Assembly (NCBI GenBank): GCA_045603545.1
Contig: JAZUMG010000034.1
Span: 1 to 53,450 of the forward strand
From: CAAGNP01 sp045603545
GTDB lineage: Bacteria > Bacteroidota > Bacteroidia > Bacteroidales > UBA932
Reading direction: 5' to 3'
DNA length: 53,450 bases
The notes under the pieces are model-generated. The model searched no databases, had not been told where the DNA came from, and saw only the letters and a program-made list of their open reading frames with translations. Every line of letters starts with the position of its first letter. Within the stretch, counting starts at the first letter, position 1. The position numbers and the translations under genes are program-made. Shown here one piece after another: positions 1-8,472 of this stretch.

Positions 1-24
1 TGACATGAACCCCGAAAGTTAGAC
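1..24 (+). repeat. IS left terminal inverted repeat (IRL)
   Basis: This 24-nt end matches the reverse complement of 1435-1458 at 18 of 24 positions. Both ends share the TGA start, a run of C at the middle and the AAAGTT-GAC inner block, a pattern like that of IS150 ends. Confidence 0.8.
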
Positions 25-46
25 AAAAAACTTTCGGGGTTTTGTT
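8..46 (+). promoter_or_regulatory. Hairpin over the transposase ribosome-binding region
   Basis: Bases 8-20 (AACCCCGAAAGTT) are exactly complementary to 29-41, giving a 13-bp stem with an 8-nt loop, followed by TTTGTT. The stem ends 5 nt before the OrfA ATG at 47. Such a structure forms only in transcripts that enter from outside the element. It could act as a terminator or hide the start site, limiting transposase made from read-through. The role is inference; the pairing is direct. Confidence 0.65.
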
Positions 47-589
47 ATGTCTAAAAAATTAAAGAAACATGGCTATGCAGAAAGATTGAAGTATATGCAT
101 ATGCTTGAAAATGGATATAGTAGAGAGTATATCCATCGCCATTATGGAATCAGCAGCGCATTGTTAGGATATTTATGGTCGCGCTACAAGTCAGAAGGTT
201 CCAATGGATTACTTAAAAAGCAGAATGTGAGGGCAGATTATAAATTAAAACTTCAAGTCATTCGTGATATCGAAGAAAATCATTTACCTTTGGTGGATGC
301 ATCGTTAAAATACAATGTGAGCAATACTCAACTATACCAATGGAGAAAGATAGCAAAAACTCAAGGTTATGATGCATTGGCTATCACCAGGCCCAAATGC
401 CGACCACCAAAGAACGATATGGGAAGACCAAGGAAAAAGAAACTGGAGGAGATGACAGAGCTGGAACGTCTTAGATACGAGAATGAGTGTCTGAGGGCTG
501 AGAACGCTCTGTTAAAAAAAGTGAAAGCCTTAGTAGAAGAAAGAGAAGCCCGTCTCAGAGAGATTGGGCGAAAGCCATCCAAGAACTAA
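47..589 (+). CDS. IS3-family transposase OrfA (helix-turn-helix)
   Basis: This 180-residue protein has two HTH segments of the IS3 OrfA type, near residues 15-55 and 70-110 (for example SNTQLYQWRKIAKTQGYDAL), which in the family bind the terminal repeats. A leucine-zipper-like coiled coil follows at about 133-165 (LERLRYENECLRAENALLKK). IS150-type OrfA proteins of this length contain a duplicated HTH. The ATG lies 6 nt downstream of a strong hairpin. The last 25 codons run past an A7 slippery run at 514-520, where a -1 shift would fuse OrfA to OrfB. The frame is complete. Confidence 0.9.
   Translation: MSKKLKKHGYAERLKYMHMLENGYSREYIHRHYGISSALLGYLWSRYKSEGSNGLLKKQNVRADYKLKLQVIRDIEENHLPLVDASLKYNVSNTQLYQWRKIAKTQGYDALAITRPKCRPPKNDMGRPRKKKLEEMTELERLRYENECLRAENALLKKVKALVEEREARLREIGRKPSKN
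514..521 (+). other. Programmed -1 frameshift site (A7G)
   Basis: Seven A then G occur where OrfA reads TTA AAA AAA GTG. A -1 slip on the two lysine codons moves ribosomes to the frame of OrfB, which is open without a stop from 520 to 1422. IS3 elements make their OrfAB transposase by this kind of slip. The downstream bases could form a stimulatory structure, which was not worked out. Confidence 0.75.
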
Positions 590-630
590 GGCAGGAACAT
601 AATCTCGAGATACTTCTCGAGAAGACAGGG

Positions 631-1422
631 ATGGCTAGGGCAACATTCTATTATCATACGAAAAGGCTGTCAGAACCTGACGGCTACGATGATGCTAGAA
701 CCACAATCCGCAAGATATATGACCATCATAAAGGACGCTACGGCTATCGAAGAATAACCTCTCAGCTGCGTAATGATGGCATACATCTTAACCATAAGAC
801 AGTGCAGAAACTTATGGTGGAAATGGGTCTGTATGGCAAGAGGAAGAAGGCTAAATATAAGTCATATAAAGGTGAGATAGGCAGGATTGCTCCTAATGTA
901 ATAGACAGGGAGTTTATCGCAACTGCACCGAACCAGAAATGGACAACTGATGTTACTGAAGTCAAGATAAAGGACAAAAAGATATACCTTTCTCCTATCC
1001 TGGACATGTTCAATGGAGAAATCATATCCTACACCATATCATACCATCCTGACCTTAAGATGGCTTTAAGCATGCTAAACAAGGCCTTCAAGAAAACGGA
1101 TATACCAGAAGGACTTATACTGCACTCTGATCAGGGATGGCATTATCAGCATCTAAGATATCAGAAAGCATTGAAAGAGAGAAATATAGTACAGAGTATG
1201 TCACGCAAAGGCAACTGCCTGGACAATGCCATGATGGAGAACTTTTTTGGACTTATGAAGTCAGAGTTGCTATATTTGCAGGAGTGGGATAGCGTAGAGC
1301 AGTTCGCGAAGGAACTGGTCAAGTACATACGCTACTACAATAATGATAGAATCAAACTGAGGCTAAAAGGACAAAGCCCGGTAAAATACCGAGCTTTGCT
1401 TGAATCTAAGGTTGCCTCTTAA
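631..1422 (+). CDS. IS3-family transposase OrfB (DDE integrase core)
   Basis: The RNase H-like integrase core (rve type) is complete. Counting from the ATG at 631, D107 (in WTTDVTE), D167 (in LHSDQGW) and E203 (in MMENFFG) form the DDE triad with 35 residues between the second D and the E, as in IS3. An HTH_21-like segment (GRYGYRRITSQL) lies at about 35-47. The open phase begins upstream at 520, so the active product is probably the OrfAB fusion made by -1 frameshifting; the ATG at 631 may or may not be used. The frame ends 12 nt before the right inverted repeat. Confidence 0.92.
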   Translation: MARATFYYHTKRLSEPDGYDDARTTIRKIYDHHKGRYGYRRITSQLRNDGIHLNHKTVQKLMVEMGLYGKRKKAKYKSYKGEIGRIAPNVIDREFIATAPNQKWTTDVTEVKIKDKKIYLSPILDMFNGEIISYTISYHPDLKMALSMLNKAFKKTDIPEGLILHSDQGWHYQHLRYQKALKERNIVQSMSRKGNCLDNAMMENFFGLMKSELLYLQEWDSVEQFAKELVKYIRYYNNDRIKLRLKGQSPVKYRALLESKVAS

Positions 1423-1434
1423 TAATGTTAAACC

Positions 1435-1458
1435 GTCCAACTTTTGGGGGGCACATCA
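1435..1458 (-). repeat. IS right terminal inverted repeat (IRR)
   Basis: The reverse complement of this stretch begins TGATGTGCCCCCC and matches the left end at 18 of 24 positions. It marks the right terminus of the element. Between here and the glyA stop at 1503 only 44 bp remain, with no hairpin terminator seen for glyA. Confidence 0.8.
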
Positions 1459-1502
1459 AATCAAGTCTCCCTCTTTTTATGTTCTGACACTGATATAGTT
1501 GT

Positions 1503-2783
1503 CTACCAAGCGTTAAGTGGAAGGCCTTGCATTTTGGCACGAACTTCACCTTTCACTCTCTCTATTACTTCAGGATTGTCCACATTGCTGAGGACCTGAT
1601 CCAAAAGTTCTACGATGCCGTCCATATCTTTCTCTACCAGACCTCTTGAAGTGATGGCAGGTGTACCCACTCTGATACCTGAGGTGGTGAATGGTGTGCG
1701 GCTGTCGAATGGTACCATGTTCTTGTTTACAGTGATATCTGCCTGAACAAGGGTCTTCTCTGCCACTTTACCTGTCAAATCAGGGAATTTGGTACGTAGG
1801 TCGATAAGGAGAAGGTGGTTGTCAGTACCGCCTGATACCACTTTGTAACCTCTCTTGATAAATGCTTCGCACATTGCTTTAGCATTTTTCTGTACCTGAA
1901 TCTGATACTCTTTGAACTCTGGTTGGAGAGCCTCATAGAAAGCTACAGCTTTGGCAGCAATACAGTGCTCAAGTGGACCGCCCTGGATACCTGGGAATAC
2001 TGCTGAGTTGATCAGCTGAGACATCTTCTTAACTTCACCTTTTGGAGTTTTGAGACCCCAAGGGTTGTCAAAGTCTTTGCCGATAAGGATGATACCACCA
2101 CGAGGACCTCTTAGTGTCTTGTGTGTGGTTGATGTCACGATGTGTGCGTATTTTACAGGGTTTTTCAAGAGGCCCGCTGCAATAAGACCTGCAGGGTGTG
2201 CCATATCCACCATAAAGATGGCACCGATCTTGTCAGCGATAGCTCTCATTCTCTCCCAATCCCATTCACGTGAGTATGCAGATGCACCACCCACGATGAG
2301 TTTTGGTCTGTATTCAAGGGCTTTTCTCTCCATATCCTCGTAGTCTACAAGGCCGGTCTCTTCGTTAAGACCGTATGCTACAGCTTTGTAGTTTACACCG
2401 GACATGTTTACAGGTGAGCCGTGAGTAAGGTGACCGCCGTGAGAAAGGTCAAGACCCATAAATGTGTCGCCTGGTTTAAGACAAGCGAAGAATACTGCCA
2501 TATTTGCCTGTGCACCTGAGTGAGGCTGTACGTTTGCGTATTCAGCGCCGAAAAGTTCGCAGATGCGGTCGATGGCTAGTTGTTCTACCTGGTCCACCAC
2601 TTCGCAACCGCCGTAGTAGCGTGCACGTGGATAACCTTCAGCATACTTGTTGGTCAAACAAGAACCGAGAGCCTCAAGTACTCCGTTGGTCACGAAGTTC
2701 TCAGAAGCGATAAGCTCGATACCGTGTGACTGACGGTTCTCTTCCTGTTTGATGAGTTCAGAAATTTGAATATCTTTTTTCAT
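1503..2783 (-). CDS. glyA: Serine hydroxymethyltransferase
   Basis: This cytosolic PLP enzyme interconverts serine and glycine and feeds one-carbon units to tetrahydrofolate. The product has 426 residues, the normal length. The PLP-lysine motif STTHKTLRGPRGG places the Schiff-base lysine at K222. The N-terminal ELIASENF, the RYYGGCE stretch and the VDMAHPAGL aspartate/histidine loop are all present, as is the Bacteroidota-type insert around FDNPWGLKTPKGE. The start is the ATG at 2783, 32 nt from a good promoter. The IS element lies just past its 3' end, so its transcript may run antisense into the IS. Confidence 0.97.
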   Translation of the reverse strand: MKKDIQISELIKQEENRQSHGIELIASENFVTNGVLEALGSCLTNKYAEGYPRARYYGGCEVVDQVEQLAIDRICELFGAEYANVQPHSGAQANMAVFFACLKPGDTFMGLDLSHGGHLTHGSPVNMSGVNYKAVAYGLNEETGLVDYEDMERKALEYRPKLIVGGASAYSREWDWERMRAIADKIGAIFMVDMAHPAGLIAAGLLKNPVKYAHIVTSTTHKTLRGPRGGIILIGKDFDNPWGLKTPKGEVKKMSQLINSAVFPGIQGGPLEHCIAAKAVAFYEALQPEFKEYQIQVQKNAKAMCEAFIKRGYKVVSGGTDNHLLLIDLRTKFPDLTGKVAEKTLVQADITVNKNMVPFDSRTPFTTSGIRVGTPAITSRGLVEKDMDGIVELLDQVLSNVDNPEVIERVKGEVRAKMQGLPLNAW

Positions 2784-2821
2784 GTTTAATTTTTAAAAAA
2801 ATAATTTTTATCTTTATACCA

Positions 2822-2852
2822 CAAAGATAGTAAGATTACATTTTCTACCAAA
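2822..2852 (-). promoter_or_regulatory. glyA promoter (Bacteroides-type)
   Basis: On the minus strand TTTG (2852-2849), a 19-nt spacer and TATCTTTG (2829-2822) match the Bacteroides -33/-7 consensus exactly. The expected start site is near 2815, giving a leader of about 30 nt. Confidence 0.7.
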
Positions 2853-2866
2853 CAAACTTAAGTCTG

Positions 2867-5800
2867 ATGTTCAGGAAACTTTCAAATATTGAATTGAATA
2901 GGTTGGATGCCGAAGAATACAAAAGAGCCAGGAAGCTTCCTGTCACTGTTGTCCTTGACAATGTGAGGAGCCAGCACAATATTGGCTCGGCTTTCAGGAC
3001 TTCGGATGCTTTTCTGGTGGAGAAGGTTGTGCTGTGCGGTATATGTGCAGTGCCTCCCACTCCAGAGATCCACAAATCTGCACTTGGGGCAGAATTTTCG
3101 GTAGAATGGGAATATAGGGATGACGCAGTAATGGCTGTAACAGAACTCAGGGATGCGGGATACACCATTGTAGGTGTAGAGCAGACCGTGAACTCCACTT
3201 CTTTGGAAGATCTGAAGGTGGAGGAGGGCAAAAGATATGCTCTGGTATTTGGAAACGAGGTGAAAGGTGTCAGTCAGGATGTGATAGACCTGTGTGATAT
3301 GTGTCTTGAGATTCCGCAATGGGGCACCAAGCACTCCCTTAATGTATCGGTCTCTGCCGGGGTAGTTCTTTGGGAGGTGTGCAAGAAATTGAGGACCTTT
3401 CTCGCTGCCATATCTCTTATCTTCTTTATGTGTCTGACATCATGCTATCAGTCTGAAGATGCTGATCTGGACCCCATGCTGGAAAAGATGGCCTACTATG
3501 ACACTCTGGCCAGAGGCACCGATAGCCTGCATACCCTTGTTCAGAGAGCAGAATATTATCAGGAGAAGGGGAATATGATAGGGGAGAGGGAATATCGGTT
3601 GGAGATAGGCTTGAGGTATAGGGATAGCTCCCTGTTTGTAAAATCCATCCATGAACATATCAGAGCACTGGAAATATCGACACACTTGGAGGATACTCTG
3701 GGGATTGTGGAGATGCTTAATGAGGTGGGGCAGGACTATTATAGACTGGGTTCTATGGAGGAGTCCGCCTCATTTTGTTTTATGGCGCTGGACTATTGCA
3801 ATCTCTATCCTGACAAGAGTTCGCTCAGAGCGAAGAGTGCCCTTGTCAGGACGTTGGACAATGTCGGGAACATATACCTGTATTTGGGGAAGTGTCGTGA
3901 AGCGGAGCACCTTTTCAGAGAGGCTCTGAGTATAAGTTATGATATGGGGAATAGTATGGAGATAGCGAGAAGCTGCATCAACTTGAGCGATGTTTTCCTC
4001 GAATATAATGCCCTGGACAGTGTGGTCGCATACTGCTCCGAAGCGATGCTCCACTATCGCAAGTCCAATTCCGATATAGGACTTGCAAGGTGTTACAGAA
4101 GGATGGGTATTGTCTCCGAAAAGGAGGGGAACTACCAGGATGCTCTTGACAAGTACTTGTCGAGTTACTCACTTTTCAGGAGCGGGACAGATTTTTACCG
4201 TGCAGCGGAGGTATCCATATCAATGGCTGATCTGTATGCCAGGATGGGTAACTTCCCTATGGCATTCAAGTCTGTGGAGACAGCAATGGTGTTGTCAGAA
4301 AAAATCCATTCAGAGGGGCTATACAGGTCTGCATATTATACCCGTTCTTCCATTCATCGGATCAGGGGGGATTATAAGGCTGCGTATGATGATTTGCTGA
4401 GAGAGGATTCTATGGAGGGGGACAATGAGCAGATAGAGTTCTTCCAGATGAGACTGGATGAGATCAGAAGGAGAAATCACGAAGCTCTCAAGATAAGAGA
4501 TTCCATAATCAGACAGGAGAAAGAGAGCAAGCACAGTTTAGTCTCCGGTTCTGTCATCGGGGGACTCCTTCTGCTGGCCATTATTGCCCTTTTAATCAGA
4601 AACTACAGAACATCCTCAAAAGCAGTGAAGACTCTTGAAGAGGCGGCAGAGATAAAAAGTGATTTCTATGCAAGTGTCACCCACGAGTTCCGGACACCCC
4701 TCTCTATCATTATGGGGCAGGCGGATATGATAGGGAGACGGACGAGTGATCCTAAAGTGCACCAGATGACAGACTCCATATATTCTCAGAGCAAACATCT
4801 CGCGAATGTGGTCAATGAACTTCTGGATATTGCCAAGCTGGACAATAGTGTGAATCTCCCTGAGTTCAAACGGGGTGATATATGTGTCATGCTCAGGATG
4901 ATGGTGGAGCATTTCAGAACGATGGCTACACAGAAGATGGTCGATATAGAGTTTGCATCCGAAGTGCCGTCAATCAAGATGGATTTCGTCCCTTACTATA
5001 TGCAGAAGATAGTGATGAATCTTGTCTCGAATGCGATAAAGTTTACCCAAAAAGGGGGTAATGTATATGTTACTGCTGCCTCTAAAGATAATAATGTCGT
5101 TATTACAGTGGCAGATACCGGTGAAGGGATAGATTCCGATGACCTTGCCCACATTTTTGAACCTTTCTATCAGGGACATTCATCACAGGCAGATCTAGGG
5201 ACTGGAATCGGACTTACCCTTACCAAGCAGATGACTCTGGCTATGGGTGGAGAGGTGGAGGTTTTCTCTATCAGAGGAGAGGGTACCTCTTTTGTTCTGA
5301 CCATTCCCCAATATACATCTTTTCAGAGTGATGTCTCTGAGTGGAAATATGTCCCGCCGGCTGATATAAAAAGTAATATGCAAAGGGGTGATGTGGAGTC
5401 TTCTCCTGATGAAGAGCCCTCTGTTTCAGGTGAAGGTGACAGGCCTCTGGTCCTTATAGTGGAGGATCACAGAGAGATCTCAAAATATATATCCCAGGTG
5501 CTGGGTGATGGGTACAAATATATCTATGCCGATACGGGTATAGCAGCTGTATCCAAGGCAAACGAGTTTGTCCCGGATGTCATTATCACAGATCTGATGA
5601 TGCCCCAGATGAATGGTTATGATGTCATTAGATATGTCAGGGGATCAGATCTTCTCGGGTATATTCCCGTGGTGGCTGTTTCTGCTCTGGGTAGTATGGA
5701 TGACAGGCTGAAGGTCCTCTCTGCGGGGGCAGATGCATTTATAGCCAAGCCGTTTGATCCAAGAGAATTGTCTGTGACTATCTCCAATCTCCTTCAGCAA

Positions 5801-6181
5801 AGAAAAGATCTGCAGAAGAGGTTCTGCACTGAGCTGCAGCAGGAGGAACCACGTATCTCTTCTGTGGAGATGGACTTCCTGGTGAGATTGAAGCATATAA
5901 TCAATGCAAATCTTCAGAATCCTGATCTGAACTCTGATTTTATCTCACAAAAGATATTTCTCTCACGAAGTCAGGTGAACAGAAAAGTCAAAAGTCTTAC
6001 AGGGATGGATACTGCCACATTTATCAGGACCGCCAGACTCTCTATGGCCAGAGAGATGCTCCGCCAGACATCTCTTCCTGTCAGTGATATCGCTATCAAA
6101 TGTGGCTTTGAACACCAGTCATATTTCAACAAACTTTTCAAGCAAGAGTTTGGAGTTACCCCTTCTGAGGCAAGGAAATAA
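2867..6181 (+). CDS. SpoU/TrmH-type RNA methyltransferase fused in frame to a TPR hybrid two-component sensor/AraC regulator
   Basis: One 1104-codon frame carries two normally separate proteins. Residues 1-172 are a full-length SpoU-family 2'-O-ribose methyltransferase, with motif 1 (HNIGSAFRTSD), motif 2 (LVFGNEVKG) and motif 3 (LNVSVSAGVVLWE) that form the SAM knot. Residues 175-193 then look exactly like a lipoprotein signal (charged CKKLR, hydrophobic core, LTSC). After that come TPR-rich sequence (about 220-530), a membrane span (about 560-580), a histidine kinase (H606 in THEFRTPL; G boxes DTGEGI and GTGIGL), a receiver (D909 in DVIITDLMMP) and an AraC-type HTH (about 1005-1104). Internal GTG (3377) and TTG (3389) codons, the latter behind GGGAGG, could start a separate sensor. 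If truly fused, the topology still works: methyltransferase inside, TPR outside, kinase inside. No stop or frameshift separates the halves. Confidence 0.85.
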   Translation: MFRKLSNIELNRLDAEEYKRARKLPVTVVLDNVRSQHNIGSAFRTSDAFLVEKVVLCGICAVPPTPEIHKSALGAEFSVEWEYRDDAVMAVTELRDAGYTIVGVEQTVNSTSLEDLKVEEGKRYALVFGNEVKGVSQDVIDLCDMCLEIPQWGTKHSLNVSVSAGVVLWEVCKKLRTFLAAISLIFFMCLTSCYQSEDADLDPMLEKMAYYDTLARGTDSLHTLVQRAEYYQEKGNMIGEREYRLEIGLRYRDSSLFVKSIHEHIRALEISTHLEDTLGIVEMLNEVGQDYYRLGSMEESASFCFMALDYCNLYPDKSSLRAKSALVRTLDNVGNIYLYLGKCREAEHLFREALSISYDMGNSMEIARSCINLSDVFLEYNALDSVVAYCSEAMLHYRKSNSDIGLARCYRRMGIVSEKEGNYQDALDKYLSSYSLFRSGTDFYRAAEVSISMADLYARMGNFPMAFKSVETAMVLSEKIHSEGLYRSAYYTRSSIHRIRGDYKAAYDDLLREDSMEGDNEQIEFFQMRLDEIRRRNHEALKIRDSIIRQEKESKHSLVSGSVIGGLLLLAIIALLIRNYRTSSKAVKTLEEAAEIKSDFYASVTHEFRTPLSIIMGQADMIGRRTSDPKVHQMTDSIYSQSKHLANVVNELLDIAKLDNSVNLPEFKRGDICVMLRMMVEHFRTMATQKMVDIEFASEVPSIKMDFVPYYMQKIVMNLVSNAIKFTQKGGNVYVTAASKDNNVVITVADTGEGIDSDDLAHIFEPFYQGHSSQADLGTGIGLTLTKQMTLAMGGEVEVFSIRGEGTSFVLTIPQYTSFQSDVSEWKYVPPADIKSNMQRGDVESSPDEEPSVSGEGDRPLVLIVEDHREISKYISQVLGDGYKYIYADTGIAAVSKANEFVPDVIITDLMMPQMNGYDVIRYVRGSDLLGYIPVVAVSALGSMDDRLKVLSAGADAFIAKPFDPRELSVTISNLLQQRKDLQKRFCTELQQEEPRISSVEMDFLVRLKHIINANLQNPDLNSDFISQKIFLSRSQVNRKVKSLTGMDTATFIRTARLSMAREMLRQTSLPVSDIAIKCGFEHQSYFNKLFKQEFGVTPSEARK

Positions 6182-6204
6182 TTTGATAATTAGTATATTT
6201 TTGG

Positions 6205-6243
6205 ATAGGCAACATCTTGTATTATAGGATGTTGCCTATTTTT
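6205..6243 (+). terminator. Rho-independent terminator after the sensor gene
   Basis: ATAGGCAACATC (6205-6216) pairs perfectly with 6228-6239, giving a 12-bp stem with an 11-nt loop, followed by TTTTTA. It lies 24 nt after the stop codon. Confidence 0.8.
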
Positions 6244-6331
6244 ATGCGTTGTCTGTGCTACCTCTTAGGGAAATAATGCACAGGGAGTTTTATCAGATGC
6301 GTAGTATGTGTTAAGGGGATATTTATGTAGA

Positions 6332-6359
6332 AGATATATTTGCTGACAGAAATATATCT
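6332..6359. promoter_or_regulatory. Inverted repeat, possible operator
   Basis: AGATATATTT (6332-6341) and AAATATATCT (6350-6359) form a perfect 10-bp inverted repeat with an 8-nt centre. It lies in the 370-bp gap between the sensor gene and the lipoprotein gene, just before a small open frame. It could bind a dimeric regulator, such as the AraC domain of the upstream sensor. That is a guess from position only. Confidence 0.35.
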
Positions 6360-6362
6360 GTT

Positions 6363-6521
6363 ATGCACCGAAATGACAAGTATCAAAAACTGACAGAAAA
6401 ACTGAAAGCGTTTCATCGCAGAGCAGTCGAGTTCCAGAAACGCTCTTCCGGGAGCCATTATTTGAAGATAAAGTCTGGATCAGGTTCATTTAAATGCTTT
6501 AAAAAGAGACTGAATAACTAA
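6363..6521 (+). CDS. Possible small basic protein (52 aa), unrecognised
   Basis: An ATG at 6363 opens a 52-codon frame ending TAA at 6521, 29 nt before the next gene. The peptide is very rich in lysine and arginine (it begins MHRNDKYQKLTEKLKAFHRR) and has one cysteine near the end. No family is recognised, and no clear promoter or ribosome site was found. It fills most of a 370-bp gap that is otherwise empty apart from the inverted repeat just upstream. It may be chance; a conserved homologue would be needed to accept it. Confidence 0.25.
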   Translation: MHRNDKYQKLTEKLKAFHRRAVEFQKRSSGSHYLKIKSGSGSFKCFKKRLNN

Positions 6522-6550
6522 CTGAACACAATTAATAAAACCAAAGAGGT

Positions 6551-8452
6551 ATGAAAAAATTTTTATCCATTTTACTTATGGTAGCCATGGGACTCGGGAT
6601 GGTCTCATGTGTGAGCAATACCGAATCGGATTCGGTAAAGGCTATTCGTGATGCTAAGGCAGCACAATTGCTTGCTTTGGCGGAACTACACAAGGCTCAG
6701 GCAGAGGCAGAAACGCTTCTTGCAAAAGCACAGGCTGCTCTCTTGGAAGCAGAGGCAAGATATCAGGCGGCACTGGCTGAAGGTGCAGAACTGGACAACC
6801 AGAAAGCAAAAGCCCTTTTGGAACTGGAAATAGAGACAATCAAAGCTGAACTTCAGGCAGAGTTGAACAGACTTTTGGCAGATATTGCGATGTACAAGGA
6901 TGATTTGAGGGATGAACTGTACAGTCAGATGAGTTATTGGATGGGTAAGCTCTCAGATGAGACCGCTAACCTCGTGAGTCTTGAGGGGCAGTTGAGTTTA
7001 ATGAATTTCTGGGATGTTGTAGATGAAGAGGCATATGTTGCATTTGAGATTGAAAACAATAAAAGCCGGATCGCATACAACGATATTCTGATTGCAGAGT
7101 ACAAGAAGTTCATAGAGGCCAATGCCATCGACTGGAATGCTATCTATGCGCAGACTGCAGCACTAGAGGCTGAGATATGGGTTCTCGAAGAGAAAGCTTA
7201 TAATCTTGAGGATGAGATTGATGGCGAATTATATTATCTTGAAGGCCGTGTAGAGGACTTCAATGAGGATATGTTTGATGTATTGCAGTATATAGAGGAT
7301 AATATGGGTGCAGCAAACGTCTTGGATGATGATAACGATGAAACGTTTGATGCAGATGAAAACATTGTAGATTATATCGAGCCATTTCATGCAATATCAC
7401 CCGATTATCCTATACTCCCTATAGTAAGGGTCAATGAGGGGAATCTTGCCAAACTGGGGTTGATGAGCACATACACAATCTCATATATGAAGGATATGGT
7501 TGAAGAAGGTATAGGTGAGAAGGATGACAAGATTGATAAGACATTGTCCTATGGAGATCAGACACTTTATGCATTGGTCAATTATTGGGCAGAGCGTAAG
7601 AGTACTTATGATTCACAGTTCAAGGATAAAGTTATTGAGGCAACAAATGCAGCGATGAAGGCTCATGAGACTTGGACTTTAGCTGCTGCGGAGGATAAAG
7701 CTGCAGCTGAGGCTGCATTTGTGGCGGCGTTGGATGCCCTTGACAAGTACACAATGATAGGTGCAAATATTGATGACCCTAAAAATGGTACATTTACCAT
7801 GTTTGTAGCGACAACATACGATGAGACTTCTGCACCTGTGGACTTTATCGATCCTACAGATCCTGCAATAAGTAGTGCTGTCAATGTGACTTTATCATCC
7901 GGTGCCAGAACATTTTATGTATATGATTCAGACTTTATCAAAGGATTGGATATATATGTTACTGAGACCAATGCATATTATATTGACGAATTGGCATTTG
8001 CTGAGGTAATGTTACAGAACATTTATCAGCTTGACAGCGATATAGTAACTCTCGGTGACTGGGCTAATGAGTTTGTTAATCTGTGCAATGCCCAAATTGA
8101 TGAAGCTGAGGTTCTGTTCCAGGAGTACAAGGCTGTAATGGCAGAGCTTGAGGCAAAAGAGGCAGAGCTTGAGGCCAAAATGACAGCACTTGTTACATCA
8201 GAACAGTATGAAAATGCTCAAATTGCATACTATCTGCAAGGTCTGGTAGATGAACTTGTAGCTGAAAATGAGCTTCTCAAGGCCGAGTTGGCGGCACTTG
8301 AAGGTGGTGCTACCGATAAGATCATATATGAATCTATCTTGAAGAGCATAACTAAGACCCAAGCAAACATTGTACGTATCAATGCTATCATTGATCAGAT
8401 AGAGGCTGAAATAGATGCCCTTATCTCTACAGATGAAGGTACCCAAGAGTAA
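6551..8452 (+). CDS. Coiled-coil lipoprotein, unknown function
   Basis: The 633-residue product begins with a lipoprotein signal (MKKFLSILL...GMVSC, lipid cysteine at residue 20), so it should be anchored in a membrane facing the periplasm or surface. Two long alanine- and glutamate-rich heptad regions (about 28-125 and 535-630) predict coiled coils at both ends. The middle part is acidic, and its segment 235-500 lacks recognisable motifs. No enzyme signature is visible. It is followed after 20 nt by an outer-membrane barrel gene, and the two probably form one transcription unit ending at a terminator at 9261. A structural or cell-envelope role is possible; function is not known. Confidence 0.85.
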   Translation: MKKFLSILLMVAMGLGMVSCVSNTESDSVKAIRDAKAAQLLALAELHKAQAEAETLLAKAQAALLEAEARYQAALAEGAELDNQKAKALLELEIETIKAELQAELNRLLADIAMYKDDLRDELYSQMSYWMGKLSDETANLVSLEGQLSLMNFWDVVDEEAYVAFEIENNKSRIAYNDILIAEYKKFIEANAIDWNAIYAQTAALEAEIWVLEEKAYNLEDEIDGELYYLEGRVEDFNEDMFDVLQYIEDNMGAANVLDDDNDETFDADENIVDYIEPFHAISPDYPILPIVRVNEGNLAKLGLMSTYTISYMKDMVEEGIGEKDDKIDKTLSYGDQTLYALVNYWAERKSTYDSQFKDKVIEATNAAMKAHETWTLAAAEDKAAAEAAFVAALDALDKYTMIGANIDDPKNGTFTMFVATTYDETSAPVDFIDPTDPAISSAVNVTLSSGARTFYVYDSDFIKGLDIYVTETNAYYIDELAFAEVMLQNIYQLDSDIVTLGDWANEFVNLCNAQIDEAEVLFQEYKAVMAELEAKEAELEAKMTALVTSEQYENAQIAYYLQGLVDELVAENELLKAELAALEGGATDKIIYESILKSITKTQANIVRINAIIDQIEAEIDALISTDEGTQE

Positions 8453-8472
8453 TTATTTAAAACCCGAAAACG

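Larger units (their letters stand above)
1..1458 (+). mobile_element. IS3-family (IS150-like) insertion sequence, apparently intact
   Basis: Terminal inverted repeats starting TG and ending CA bound two overlapping-phase frames, an HTH OrfA and a DDE OrfB, in the order and size (about 1.46 kb) usual for the IS150 group of IS3. The left terminus is base 1 of the window, so the left flank and any target-site duplication cannot be seen. The right terminus lies 44 bp from the glyA stop codon. Both frames are uninterrupted and the frameshift signal and both ends are present, so it looks able to move. Confidence 0.9.

Noticed and set aside
47..1422. The two-frame transposase as a broken pseudogene
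   Set aside because: The frame change lies at an A7G slippery run as expected for IS3 -1 frameshifting, and all DDE residues and both ends are present.
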